In this document: one piece after another, positions 1 through 8,094 of the stretch
Position numbering within the stretch: position 1 is the first letter of the stretch
Layout of the letters: the number at the start of each line of letters is the position of its first letter
Assembly (NCBI GenBank): GCA_013347225.1
Contig: CP054595.1
Coordinates: 620,001-684,000, forward strand
Source of the DNA: Candidatus Accumulibacter similis
GTDB lineage: Bacteria; Pseudomonadota; Gammaproteobacteria; Burkholderiales; Rhodocyclaceae
Direction of reading: 5' to 3'
DNA length: 64,000 nt
The notes under the pieces: generated by a model
What the model saw: the letters and a program-made list of their open reading frames with translations, nothing else
Told to the model about the DNA's origin: nothing
The model's database searches: none
Program-made: the position numbers and the translations under genes

Positions 1-385
1 TCTGCTGCGGTGTGGCGAAGAGCTGCGACAACTCCTGCAGCTCGATGCGCAGCAGACAGGTCTCTGCGTTCCGGTCGCGGGCACCGCTGAGGCCGAGCTG
101 CTGCCGTAGCCGCTGCGCGAGCAGTTGGCCCGGCGCGGCGGCCCAACGACTCGCGGCGTAGCTGCGCAACTTGAGCGGGTTGTCGTAGAGCAGGCGATAC
201 TCGATCGTCAGCGCATCGAACCAGTACGGCATCCTGATCTCGAGTGCAATTCCGGACCAGCGGCTTCCGTCGGCCAGCCGTGCCGGCGGTGGTCCGAAAT
301 CGTAGGAATCCGTCGGCTGCGTACTGCGCAGGCCGCCGCAGGCCACCAGCAGGCTCGCGGCAAGAAGGCTCGCAAAGCTGTTCAT
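1..385 (-). CDS. ABC-type transport auxiliary lipoprotein (partial)
   Basis: The reading frame starts at ATG 385 and runs off the left edge, so the C-terminus is missing. The N-terminus has a short hydrophobic stretch ending in a lipobox-like L-V-A-C at residues 13-16, which indicates an outer-membrane-anchored lipoprotein. The following sequence (YDFGPPPA near residue 28, then IEYRLLYDNPLKLRSYAASRW) resembles the ABC_trans_aux/PqiC family, the periplasmic lipoproteins that accompany MlaD-type lipid transporters. Its start overlaps the stop of the mlaD-like gene by 4 bases (ATGA), so it is the fourth gene of that operon. The family call rests on context and motif style. Confidence 0.8.
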   Translation of the reverse strand, partial: MNSFASLLAASLLVACGGLRSTQPTDSYDFGPPPARLADGSRWSGIALEIRMPYWFDALTIEYRLLYDNPLKLRSYAASRWAAAPGQLLAQRLRQQLGLSGARDRNAETCLLRIELQELSQLFATPQQ

Positions 386-1320
386 CGACTCTCCCCGGCC
401 ATCGTCGGCGCGACAAAACCGGCCTCGCCGGGGCCGGGCGCATGCTGCGGTGGGCCGAAGACGATGCTCTGGGGCGACTCCTCGAGCATCTGCAACACCC
501 GGTTGAGCTGCCGCGAGTTCGCCGACAGGTCGCTGCTGACCTCGTCCAGGCGCGCCACCAGGGCAGCGATCCCGCCGGTCGAAGGTTCGCCGATCAGCCG
601 CCCCAGTCGTTCGCTAACCGGCTGCAGGCTGCCGACCAGGCGACGCGACTCGAGCAGCAGTGGCGCCGCCTCGGCGGCGGCCTGATCGGCGCGCGTCAGC
701 GTGCTGTGCAGCAGGCGCAGGTTCTCGTCCGCCAGCAACCTGCGCAACTGCAGCGCCACCTCGTTGGCAGTGCCCGTCGTCGCCTCGAGATTGCCGAGAA
801 TCCCCGCCAGGTGCCGCCGGTTGTCGTCGTCGAGGACGAGGTTCGCCCGCTCGAGGAAGTCCCGCGCCTGCCGCAGCGTCGCGCCGCCGACGTCCGACAG
901 TTCCTCGATCAGCGAGGACTGCATCGTGATGCGCGGCAGACCGCCGTCGTCGCTGACGAGCGGCGTCTGGTCTTTCCCGTTGTCCTCGAGCAGGATGTGG
1001 GCGATACCCGTGACCCCCTGATAACCAAGGCGCGCGGTGGTGCTGCGGGTGACCGGAACGTTGCGGTCGACACTGATCCGGATCAGGATGTTGCGTACCT
1101 CTGCAGGGTCGAGCTCGATCGCTTCCACCTTGCCCACCCGGATGCCTCGATAACGCACCTGCCCCTGCAGGTTGAGGCCGGTGACATTGTGCCGGCTGAC
1201 CACCGTATAGTCCGTCGTCGCTTCGTGCTTGCCGCCGAACCACCAGACAGCCAGCACCACTGCCAGACCAAGCAACAGGGTGAACAGCCCCGCCACCAGC
1301 GCATGTGCTCGGTTCTCCAT
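382..1320 (-). CDS. mlaD: MlaD-family (MCE domain) lipid-transport protein
   Basis: A 312-residue protein with one N-terminal membrane helix (about residues 8-27), then an MCE domain (about 35-115) with the typical stretch 'YRGIRVGKVEAIELDP', then a long helical C-terminal region. MCE proteins form periplasmic rings or tubes that carry phospholipid between membranes and receive substrate from the MlaE/MlaF ABC core. It lies 2 bases downstream of the ATPase gene and overlaps the lipoprotein gene, so it is cotranscribed with both. It is longer than the roughly 180-residue E. coli MlaD and closer to the longer MCE proteins of beta- and gammaproteobacteria. The exact substrate is not shown by sequence. 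Confidence 0.88.
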   Translation of the reverse strand: MENRAHALVAGLFTLLLGLAVVLAVWWFGGKHEATTDYTVVSRHNVTGLNLQGQVRYRGIRVGKVEAIELDPAEVRNILIRISVDRNVPVTRSTTARLGYQGVTGIAHILLEDNGKDQTPLVSDDGGLPRITMQSSLIEELSDVGGATLRQARDFLERANLVLDDDNRRHLAGILGNLEATTGTANEVALQLRRLLADENLRLLHSTLTRADQAAAEAAPLLLESRRLVGSLQPVSERLGRLIGEPSTGGIAALVARLDEVSSDLSANSRQLNRVLQMLEESPQSIVFGPPQHAPGPGEAGFVAPTMAGESR

Positions 1321-1322
1321 GT

Positions 1323-2120
1323 TCAGCCCTGCCGCTGCCGGATCGCCGCCGCCGCACGACCGGAACCGAAGAAGTTGCGCACGAAGGGATGCTCGACCGC
1401 CGCCACCTCCGCTGCCGTGCCACAGGCGACAATCCGCTGATCGGCGAGAACCGCCAGGCGGGTTGCCAGCCCGGCCAGCGTCTCGGGGTCGTGCGTCACC
1501 ATCACCACCGTGAAACCCAGTTCCCTCTGCAACATCCGCAACAGCTTGACGAAACTCTCGCTGCGATCAGGATCGAGGCCGGCCGTCGGTTCGTCGAGAA
1601 CCAGCAGTTCGGGTTCGAGCGACAAGGCGCGCGCCAGCGCCACGCGCTTGACCATGCCACCCGACAACTCGGCGGGCATCAGCCGCGCATGCCGCGCTTC
1701 CAGTTCGACCATGGCAAGCTTGAGAAAGACCAGATCAGCCACCATTCCTTCGTCGAGAGTGTGCAACTCCCGCAGGGGAAAAGCAATGTTGTCGAAGACC
1801 GACAGCGCCGAGAACAGCGCTCCCTGCTGGAAGAGCATGCCGAAGCGCCGGCGCAGTGCGCGCCGCCGCTGCGGCTCGGCATCGAGCACCGACTGGCCGA
1901 ACAGGCGCACGGTTCCTCTGCTTGGTGCCAACAGCCCGACAATCTCGCGCAACAGGGTCGTCTTGCCACTGCCCGAGCCACCGACCAAGCCAAGCATTTG
2001 CCCCGCTTCGATGTCGAGATCGATATCGCGGTGAACGACGAGGTCACCGAACTGCGTGTACAGCCCGCGAATCTCGATCACCGGTGGCAGGGCCTGGCCG
2101 GCTGCGGGGGGTGCGCTCAC
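1323..2120 (-). CDS. mlaF: MlaF-like ABC transporter ATP-binding protein
   Basis: A 265-residue ABC ATPase. It shows Walker A (GGSGSGKTT), signature LSGGM, Walker B with D-loop (LLVLDEPTAGLDP) and the switch histidine in VMVTHD. The open frame extends much further upstream, but the first 264 codons are the shadow of the permease gene; the GTG at 2120, sharing one base with the permease stop (TAGTG), is the natural start. It energises the MlaE-type permease encoded just upstream, with the MCE protein downstream. The signature 'LSGGM' rather than LSGGQ is usual for MlaF-type ATPases. Confidence 0.88.
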   Translation of the reverse strand: MSAPPAAGQALPPVIEIRGLYTQFGDLVVHRDIDLDIEAGQMLGLVGGSGSGKTTLLREIVGLLAPSRGTVRLFGQSVLDAEPQRRRALRRRFGMLFQQGALFSALSVFDNIAFPLRELHTLDEGMVADLVFLKLAMVELEARHARLMPAELSGGMVKRVALARALSLEPELLVLDEPTAGLDPDRSESFVKLLRMLQRELGFTVVMVTHDPETLAGLATRLAVLADQRIVACGTAAEVAAVEHPFVRNFFGSGRAAAAIRQRQG

Positions 2121-3232
2121 TACGGCAGTCCCAGACCGCGCGTCGCGACTGCGAAGACGGCGTCGACGAGTATCGCCACGGTGATCGAGCATACCACCGA
2201 ACTGGTCGTCAGCGCCGACAGGCTCTCGGTGTTGGGCTTTACCCGGAGTCCAAAATGGCAGGCGATCAGCGCGATCAGCACACCGAATACCAGCCCCTTG
2301 CAGAGGCCGATCCAGACGTTCGCCACCGGCACGACGCGGGGCAGCGTGTCGACGAAGAAACCGTAGGAGAGGCCCATCTGCAGCTTGGCGGCGATCATGC
2401 CGCCGACGATGCCGGCGGCCGAACACCAGATCACCAGCAGCGGCATCGCGACGGCCAGCGCCAGAACCTTCGGCAGCAGCAGGCGCTGACTGCGCGAAAC
2501 CCCCATCGTCGCCAGGGCATCGATCTCCTCCGTGACGCGCATGACGCCGATCTGGGCGGTCATCGCCGAACCGGAGCGTCCGGCGACGAGCACTGCGACC
2601 AGCATCGGACCGAGTTCGCGAACGATGCTGATGCCCAGCAGATTGACGATGAAGACGTCGGCGCCGAAAGTCTTCAACTGCAGTGCTGACAGATACGAAA
2701 GGACGATGCCGATCAGGAAGCCGATCAGTGCAATCACCGGCAGGGCCATTGCGCCGCTCTTGTAGAGGTTGGCCGAGAACTCCCGCCAGGGCATCTCTCG
2801 CGGATGCCGGCAGAGATAGCCCAGATCGAGGACCAGTTGCCCGATGAGGGAGACGATCTCGGCCAAGTGGCGCAGGGCCGCCAGCGAAAGCTGACCGAGC
2901 GCTGCGAGCCACGCCAGTGGATCACGCGCTGCCACAACCTCTGGCTCGCGGGAGGTCGCCGCCACCCGTTCGAGCAGGGCCCTGTGCTCTGCGGACAGCG
3001 CCAGCGCGGCTGGCCACTGTCTGCCCCAGGCTCGCCAGAGCACGGTTGCTCCGGCGCTGTCGAGACGCGCGATCGAGTGCAATTCCCAAGCGGGGCTGCC
3101 GGCCGCCAGTCGTTGCAGCTGCAACTCAAAGTCCGCGATCGGCTGCGGCATCGTCGCCAGGCGCCAGTCACCGGCGAGCACCAGCCTCCGGACGCCCGCA
3201 TTCTCGACAACATCTATCGTTGCCGCAGCCAT
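2120..3232 (-). CDS. mlaE: MlaE-family ABC permease with N-terminal STAS-like domain
   Basis: A 370-residue inner-membrane permease. About the first 100 residues form a STAS-like soluble domain, followed by the MlaE domain with several membrane helices and the conserved segment 'RELGPMLVAVLVAGRSGSA'. ATG 3232 is preferred: upstream residues of the open frame look non-coding and the STAS-like domain begins right after it. It is the first gene of the operon permease-ATPase-MCE protein-lipoprotein, which moves phospholipids between the inner and outer membranes. Fusion of a STAS domain to MlaE is common; in E. coli the STAS protein MlaB is separate. Confidence 0.88.
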   Translation of the reverse strand: MAAATIDVVENAGVRRLVLAGDWRLATMPQPIADFELQLQRLAAGSPAWELHSIARLDSAGATVLWRAWGRQWPAALALSAEHRALLERVAATSREPEVVAARDPLAWLAALGQLSLAALRHLAEIVSLIGQLVLDLGYLCRHPREMPWREFSANLYKSGAMALPVIALIGFLIGIVLSYLSALQLKTFGADVFIVNLLGISIVRELGPMLVAVLVAGRSGSAMTAQIGVMRVTEEIDALATMGVSRSQRLLLPKVLALAVAMPLLVIWCSAAGIVGGMIAAKLQMGLSYGFFVDTLPRVVPVANVWIGLCKGLVFGVLIALIACHFGLRVKPNTESLSALTTSSVVCSITVAILVDAVFAVATRGLGLP

Positions 3233-3361
3233 TGCAGGAATCAGTCGCCGGCCACGGCTGTGCTGCCGGCCTGAGCCGACGTGCTGTTCACTCGCTCGCT
3301 CCTTGCTCGGGAGAGGGATTCCCAGGTCTGCTGCGGGCAGCCAGTTTCGCCCGCGCACCTG

Positions 3362-4894
3362 CTATGATTTCTGCAACAGTTCCAACTGCAGCACCCTGTC
3401 GCGAGGCACCGTGCCGATCTTCAGCGTGATGCCGATGCGACGCCAGAAGAGTGCTTCATCCGCCAGCGCCGTGGCGGTGATCGGATTGCCCGTCTGCCAG
3501 CGCGCCGGCAGATCGAGTTCGAAGCCGTCGGCCGCTTCCCTGACCGACATCTCGGGCAATGGCTGATCGTCACGCGCACGGTGCAACAGCGCCGCCAGCC
3601 GCAGACAGAAGAGGAGGCGCCAGTTGGGATCGCCAGCCGGCATTGCCGCGAGCTTCTGCAGCTTGCCGCGCTGGCCGAGAACCAACAGGGCAAGCCGTGC
3701 CTGATCACGTTTCGAGAACCCCGACATGTCGGCGTGTCCGAGGATGTACGCGCCATGCTTGTGGAACGCGCTGTGCGCCACCGAGACACCGATCTCGTGC
3801 AGCGAAACGGCCCAGCGCAGGAAGTGGACGTCGTTCTCGTGCGCGACGGCGTCGAGCTTGATCATCTGGCCAAGGAGGAGCAGGGCCGTGCGCTCGACCC
3901 GCCTGACCTGGGTCTCGTCCACCTGATAGCGCTGCATGAACTGGATGACCGTCGCGTCACGCGTATCGTGATGAGCAAAGCGCCCGAGCAGATCGTAGAG
4001 CACACCCAGCGGCAGCGCACCGTCGGAATAGGTCATGCGCTCGAGTCCAAGCTCGGCGAACACCGCTGACATGATGGCGATGGCGCCGGGCAGGATCAGG
4101 CAGCGATCCGCACGCATGCCCTTCAGGTCCAGCGCTTCCGCCGAACCGGCGCGAATCAGCAACTGGCGCAGTCTGGCCAGTCCCTCCCGGCTGATGCCGC
4201 TGACCCCCTGCGGGTTGAGATCGTTCATCTCGAGCAAGGTCGCGATTTCCTGCGCCGACCCTGAGGAGCCGACCGCCTCGCCCCAGCCACAACGCTGGTA
4301 GTCGACGACGATGGCCTCGACCTCGCGCGCCGCCGACACCTCGGCCGCGTAGAGACGCTTCTTGTCCACCTTGCCGTCGGGAAAGAAGCGTTGCCGATAG
4401 CTGATGCCGCCCATGAACAACGATTCCATCAACACCGGCACGGTGCCCTCGCCAATGATGAACTCGGTCGAACCGCCACCGATATCGACCACCAGCCGGC
4501 GATGGCTGGCTGCCGGTAGCGCATTCGCGGCACCGATGAAGATCAGCCGTGCTTCCTCACGACCGCCAATGATCTCGATTGGAAAGCCAAGCGCTGCCTC
4601 AGCCTGCAACAGCACCAGCGGCGCATTCCGCGCGACGCGCATGGCATCGGTCGTCACCGCCCGCACGGCGTCCGGCGCAAAGCCGCGCAGGCGCTCGCCA
4701 AAACGGCGCAGCGCCGTGATCGCGCGCTGCTGCGACGCATGATCGAGCAACTTCTCGCGGGTGAGACCGGAACCCAGCCGGACCGTCTCGCGCAGGGTAT
4801 CCAGCGGGTGAATCTGGTCGCCTACGATCCGCCCGACCTGGACGCGGAAGCTGTTGGAGCCGAGGTCCACCCCGGCAATCAGTTCGTAACTCAT
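3362..4894 (-). CDS. ppx: Exopolyphosphatase, Ppx/GppA family
   Basis: A 510-residue protein of the ASKHA fold. The phosphate-1 motif GVDLGSNSFR is near the N-terminus and the phosphate-2 motif VVDIGGGSTEF near residue 145; a C-terminal HD-like domain with 'LHEIGVSVAHSAFHKHGAYIL' follows. Ppx removes terminal phosphate from polyphosphate; GppA homologues also cleave pppGpp, and sequence alone does not separate the two activities. ATG 4894 is chosen because the ASKHA domain starts immediately after it; the longer open frame adds unlikely arginine-rich residues. The gene is divergent from ppk, with 234 bases between the two starts. Length matches E. coli Ppx (513 residues). Confidence 0.93.
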   Translation of the reverse strand: MSYELIAGVDLGSNSFRVQVGRIVGDQIHPLDTLRETVRLGSGLTREKLLDHASQQRAITALRRFGERLRGFAPDAVRAVTTDAMRVARNAPLVLLQAEAALGFPIEIIGGREEARLIFIGAANALPAASHRRLVVDIGGGSTEFIIGEGTVPVLMESLFMGGISYRQRFFPDGKVDKKRLYAAEVSAAREVEAIVVDYQRCGWGEAVGSSGSAQEIATLLEMNDLNPQGVSGISREGLARLRQLLIRAGSAEALDLKGMRADRCLILPGAIAIMSAVFAELGLERMTYSDGALPLGVLYDLLGRFAHHDTRDATVIQFMQRYQVDETQVRRVERTALLLLGQMIKLDAVAHENDVHFLRWAVSLHEIGVSVAHSAFHKHGAYILGHADMSGFSKRDQARLALLVLGQRGKLQKLAAMPAGDPNWRLLFCLRLAALLHRARDDQPLPEMSVREAADGFELDLPARWQTGNPITATALADEALFWRRIGITLKIGTVPRDRVLQLELLQKS

Positions 4895-5128
4895 GGCCTT
4901 TCTTGTTCGCCTGCGTGCAGGGCGATCTGCCTGGACCGGGCATTCTAGCATCCCCCGGCGCCACCGCTGTCGCCCCTGGCAATCGGCTTGCAGAGGCGAC
5001 GGCTCGCCGACGGATCGCGGCCAGGGAAGAAAATGGCAGCCATGCAGACCCACACGCTGCCTATGGCTGTAATATGTCCGCCTGCAAATGAACCCTTGTC
5101 CGAGCCACTTTCTTGACGGAACGAATCG
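4895..5128. promoter_or_regulatory. Shared ppx/ppk divergent promoter region
   Basis: The 234 bases between the divergent ppx and ppk starts must contain both promoters. On the ppk side a weak -10-like TAATAT lies near 5071-5076. Near it two CTG-led heptamers (5057 and 5067) recall Pho-box half sites, but their spacing is 10 rather than 11 bases. No strong ribosome binding site precedes ppk. The call is positional; no factor is assigned. Confidence 0.4.
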
Positions 5129-7249
5129 ATGAACATAGTTGCCACGACCAGCGAAACTCCTCCCCTTCAGGCACCCACCGGCTTCCCCCCGGAGTACTTC
5201 CAGAATCGCGAGATGAGCTTGCTGGCGTTCAATCGGCGGGTCCTGTGGCAGGCGAAGAACCCGCGCACACCCTTGCTAGAGCGGCTGCGGTTTCTCTGCA
5301 TCGTCAGCAGCAACCTTGACGAGTTCTTCGAGATCCGTGAGGCGGGCATCAAGGAACAACTCAAGCTGAACTCGGTGGCGATCACCACCGACGGCAAGAC
5401 GGCGCGCGAAGTCTACCAGCTGGTGAGCGACGAGGTTCATGCCATCGTCAAGGAGCAGTATGGCCTGTTGAACGACGAAATCTTGCCGCAACTTGCCGCC
5501 GAAGGCATCCGCTTCCTCAAGCGCGCAGACTGGAACGCCGAACAGCGTGAATGGATCAGGGACTTCTTCTTCCGCGAGGTAATGCCGGTCATCACGCCGA
5601 TCGGTCTCGACCCATCGCACCCCTTTCCGCGCGTGCTCAACAAGAGTCTGAATTTCGCCGTCGAGCTCGAAGGGCGCGATGCCTTCGGGCGCAGCTCCGG
5701 CGCGGCGATCGTGCAGGCGCCGCGCGTCCTGCCACGAGTCATCCGCCTGCCGCGCGAACTCGGCGAAAGCGAGTATTCGTTCGTCTTCCTGTCGTCGATC
5801 CTGCACGAGTTCGTGCATGAACTGTTCGCCGGCATGAAGGTGCTTGGCTGTTACCAGTTCCGTGTCACGCGCAACAGCGATCTCTTCGTCGACGAGGAAG
5901 AGGTCAAGAACCTGCGCGCCAAGATCCAGGGTGAACTGCCACAGCGTCATTTCGGCGACGCCGTTCGCCTGGAAGTAGCGAACAGTTGCTCGGAGGCGAT
6001 GACCCAGTTCCTGCTCGGCCAGTTCAATCTGACCGAGACCGACCTCTATCGCGTCGCCGGTCCGGTCAACCTGGTTCGCCTGATGCAGGTTCCGGACTGG
6101 GTGCTGCGCCACGATCTCAAGTTCCAGCCCTTCACCCCGGGCCTGCCGAAGGCCCTGCAGAAGAGCCAGAGCGTCTTCGACGGCATCCGCAGCGGTGACA
6201 TCTTGCTGCACCACCCCTACCAGAGCTTCAATCCGGTGATCGAACTGCTCGAACAGTCGGCGGTCGACCCGCAGGTGGTGGCGATCAAAATGACGGTATA
6301 CCGCACGGGTACCGATTCGGTCCTGATGCAGTCATTGCTGCGGGCAGCGCAGAACGGCAAGGAGGTCACCGTCGTCGTTGAACTGATGGCGCGTTTCGAC
6401 GAGGAGGCGAACATAGGCTGGGCGACCAAGCTCGAAGAAGTCGGCGCCCATGTCGTCTATGGCGTCTTCGGTTACAAGGTCCATGCCAAGATGCTGATGG
6501 TCGTCCGTCGTGAGGAAAGCAACGGCGGCGGCAGCATCCTGCGCCGCTATGTGCACCTCGGAACGGGCAATTACCATCCGAAGACCGCCCGCTTGTACTC
6601 CGACTTCGGCCTGCTCACCTGCAACGAGGAAATCGGCTCCGACACCAACGAGGTCTTCAAGCAGCTCACCGGCCTCGGCCGCGCACAGACGCTGACACAC
6701 CTGTGGCAGGCGCCCTTCACCTTGCAACCCAACGTCATCGCGGGAATCCGTGCCGAGGCGGAAGCGGCGCGTGCCGGCAAGCGTTCACGGATCATCGCCA
6801 AGATGAACTCGCTGCTCGAACCGGAAACGATCGCCACCCTCTATGAGGCGTCGCAGGCGGGCGTCAAGATCGACCTGATCGTCCGCGGTGTCTGCGGGCT
6901 GCGGGCGGGAGTAAAGGGTCTGTCGGAGAACATCAGCGTCCGCTCGATCATTGGTCGCCAGCTCGAACATCATCGCGTCTTCTACTTTTACGCCGGCGGC
7001 GAGGAGAAGGTCTATCTGTCGAGCGCGGACTGGATGGAACGCAACTTCTTTCGGCGCATCGAACTGGCGTTTCCCGTCCTCGATCGCAAGCTGAAACGGC
7101 GGGTGATGAGCGAAGGACTGCAGATCTATCTCGGCGACAACACTCTGGCCTGGGAACTCGGGCCGGATGGCAGCTACCACCAGAAGCGCAGCTCACGCAC
7201 CAGCCCGCATGCGTCGCAGGCCGAACTGATCGAACTGCTCAAGGCCTAG
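5129..7249 (+). CDS. ppk1: Polyphosphate kinase 1
   Basis: A 706-residue PPK1, which reversibly transfers the ATP gamma-phosphate to polyphosphate. The N-terminal domain begins with 'FQNREMSLLAFNRRVL' and 'SNLDEFFEIR', typical of the family. The C1/C2 catalytic domains carry the histidine motifs 'KVHAKML' (the histidine that is phosphorylated in characterised PPK1) and 'HLGTGNYHPKTA'. Length matches the usual 690-720 residues. ATG 5129 is used because family homology begins about 25 residues later. It faces the broken relA gene convergently and ppx divergently. In a polyphosphate-accumulating bacterium this would be the central enzyme of polyphosphate formation. Confidence 0.96.
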   Translation: MNIVATTSETPPLQAPTGFPPEYFQNREMSLLAFNRRVLWQAKNPRTPLLERLRFLCIVSSNLDEFFEIREAGIKEQLKLNSVAITTDGKTAREVYQLVSDEVHAIVKEQYGLLNDEILPQLAAEGIRFLKRADWNAEQREWIRDFFFREVMPVITPIGLDPSHPFPRVLNKSLNFAVELEGRDAFGRSSGAAIVQAPRVLPRVIRLPRELGESEYSFVFLSSILHEFVHELFAGMKVLGCYQFRVTRNSDLFVDEEEVKNLRAKIQGELPQRHFGDAVRLEVANSCSEAMTQFLLGQFNLTETDLYRVAGPVNLVRLMQVPDWVLRHDLKFQPFTPGLPKALQKSQSVFDGIRSGDILLHHPYQSFNPVIELLEQSAVDPQVVAIKMTVYRTGTDSVLMQSLLRAAQNGKEVTVVVELMARFDEEANIGWATKLEEVGAHVVYGVFGYKVHAKMLMVVRREESNGGGSILRRYVHLGTGNYHPKTARLYSDFGLLTCNEEIGSDTNEVFKQLTGLGRAQTLTHLWQAPFTLQPNVIAGIRAEAEAARAGKRSRIIAKMNSLLEPETIATLYEASQAGVKIDLIVRGVCGLRAGVKGLSENISVRSIIGRQLEHHRVFYFYAGGEEKVYLSSADWMERNFFRRIELAFPVLDRKLKRRVMSEGLQIYLGDNTLAWELGPDGSYHQKRSSRTSPHASQAELIELLKA

Positions 7250-7254
7250 TAGGG

Positions 7255-7283
7255 GCCGGCGCCGTCGCTGCACGTGCGCCGGC
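7255..7283. terminator. GC-rich hairpin between convergent ppk and relA
   Basis: An 8-base perfect stem (GCCGGCGC at 7255-7262 with GCGCCGGC at 7276-7283) lies 6 bases after the ppk stop and just before the end of the relA remnant. It has no T-run, so it may be a bidirectional barrier rather than a classic intrinsic terminator. Confidence 0.4.
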
Positions 7284-7288
7284 GCCAC

Positions 7289-7927
7289 TCAGGCGCGGCG
7301 CGCGCCGACGACGCCCTGCACGGCGTGCAGCAGGGCGAGCGTCCGTTCGAGTTGCGGCACACTGGCGACCTCGGCGGTAAAGCTCATGTGTGCGTTGCCC
7401 TGGCGCGACTGCGTGTTGACCGCGATGACATTGATCCTCTCGCGCGCAAGCACGTCCGAAACATCGCGCAGCAGACCCTGCCGGTCATGGGCATCGATGA
7501 CGATGTCCACGGCGAAGACGCCGTCGCTGCTGCCGCCCCATGTCGTTTCGATCACCCGCTCCGGGTGCGTCGCCCGCAGGTGCACGAAGTTGCTGCAATC
7601 GGCGCGATGTACCGAAACGCCGCGACCACGCGTGACGAAACCGACGATCGGGTCGGGTGGCGCCGGCTTGCAGCAGCCCGCGAGCTGTGTCAGCAGGCGG
7701 CCGACGCCGACGATCAGGATGCCCTTCTCCGCGACGTCGCTGTCGCGCTGCCGGCGAACCGTCAACTCGTCGACGACGCGTTCCTCGGCCTGCTCCTCGC
7801 TGGCACGCACCGCCGCCTGCAACTGCCGCAGGTTCAGCGTCGCGCGCGCCATGGCGATGAAGAGGTCCTCGCTGCGCGCCAGGCCGAGCCGGACGGCGAG
7901 GTCGTCCAGGTTCAGCCCAATCCTCAC
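7289..7927 (-). pseudogene. relA: relA C-terminal fragment (zinc-finger and ACT domains), severed by IS
   Basis: About 210 residues of the RelA C-terminal regulatory half. They include the cysteine-rich segment 'GCCKPAPPDPIVGFVTRGRG..HRADCSNF' and a C-terminal ACT domain starting at 'DIVIDAHDRQGLLRDVSDV'. In intact RelA these parts contact the ribosome and restrain the synthetase. Native sequence ends at about 7917, where the IS4-family element begins. The IS end contributes an in-frame GTG at 7927, so a short protein could in theory be started there, but no Shine-Dalgarno is seen. Joining this piece to the fragment ending near 9298 restores one reading frame (GLNLDDLAVRLG across the junction) of about 745 residues, the normal RelA length. 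Confidence 0.93.
7908..7917. repeat. Target-site duplication, left copy
   Basis: AGGTTCAGCC directly flanks the left end of the IS and is repeated at 9298-9307. The duplication could be read as 11 bases (adding the C at 7918/9308) if that C is not part of the IS. Duplications of 10-13 bases are usual for IS4-family elements. Confidence 0.9.
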
Positions 7928-8046
7928 AAGTTAGCATATCCGCATATTTCGCGCGAAGCCTTGTGTCGGCCGTAGTCCTGCGGCAAAATAGCTCTGTAAC
8001 CAATTGTTTATAAAGGAGAATCGCATGACGGCCTGAATATGCCAAT

Positions 8047-8070
8047 ATACTTGGCAGACTCTCCAAGTAT
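8047..8070 (+). other. Perfect leader hairpin upstream of the transposase
   Basis: ATACTTGG (8047-8054) and CCAAGTAT (8063-8070) form a perfect 8-base-pair stem with an 8-base loop. It lies between a leader mini-ORF (strong AAAGGAG, then ATG at 8025 and a stop after three codons) and the transposase GTG at 8095. Stem-loops near the 5' end are known in several IS elements, where they block activation by outside transcription. That role here is inferred from position. Confidence 0.6.
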
Positions 8071-8094
8071 CTGTTTTCACAAGAGTTACTGCAA

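Noticed and set aside
244..1440. Long plus-strand frame over the mlaD-like gene
   Set aside because: It is the shadow of a well-supported minus-strand gene in GC-rich DNA and has no recognisable domain.
5057..5073. Pho-box-like direct repeat before ppk (CTGCCTA, CTGTAAT)
   Set aside because: The half sites are 10 rather than 11 bases apart and match the consensus weakly, so PhoB control cannot be supported.
7281..7311. Possible regulatory RNA between ppk and relA
   Set aside because: Only a short GC hairpin is present and the interval is too small for an RNA gene.
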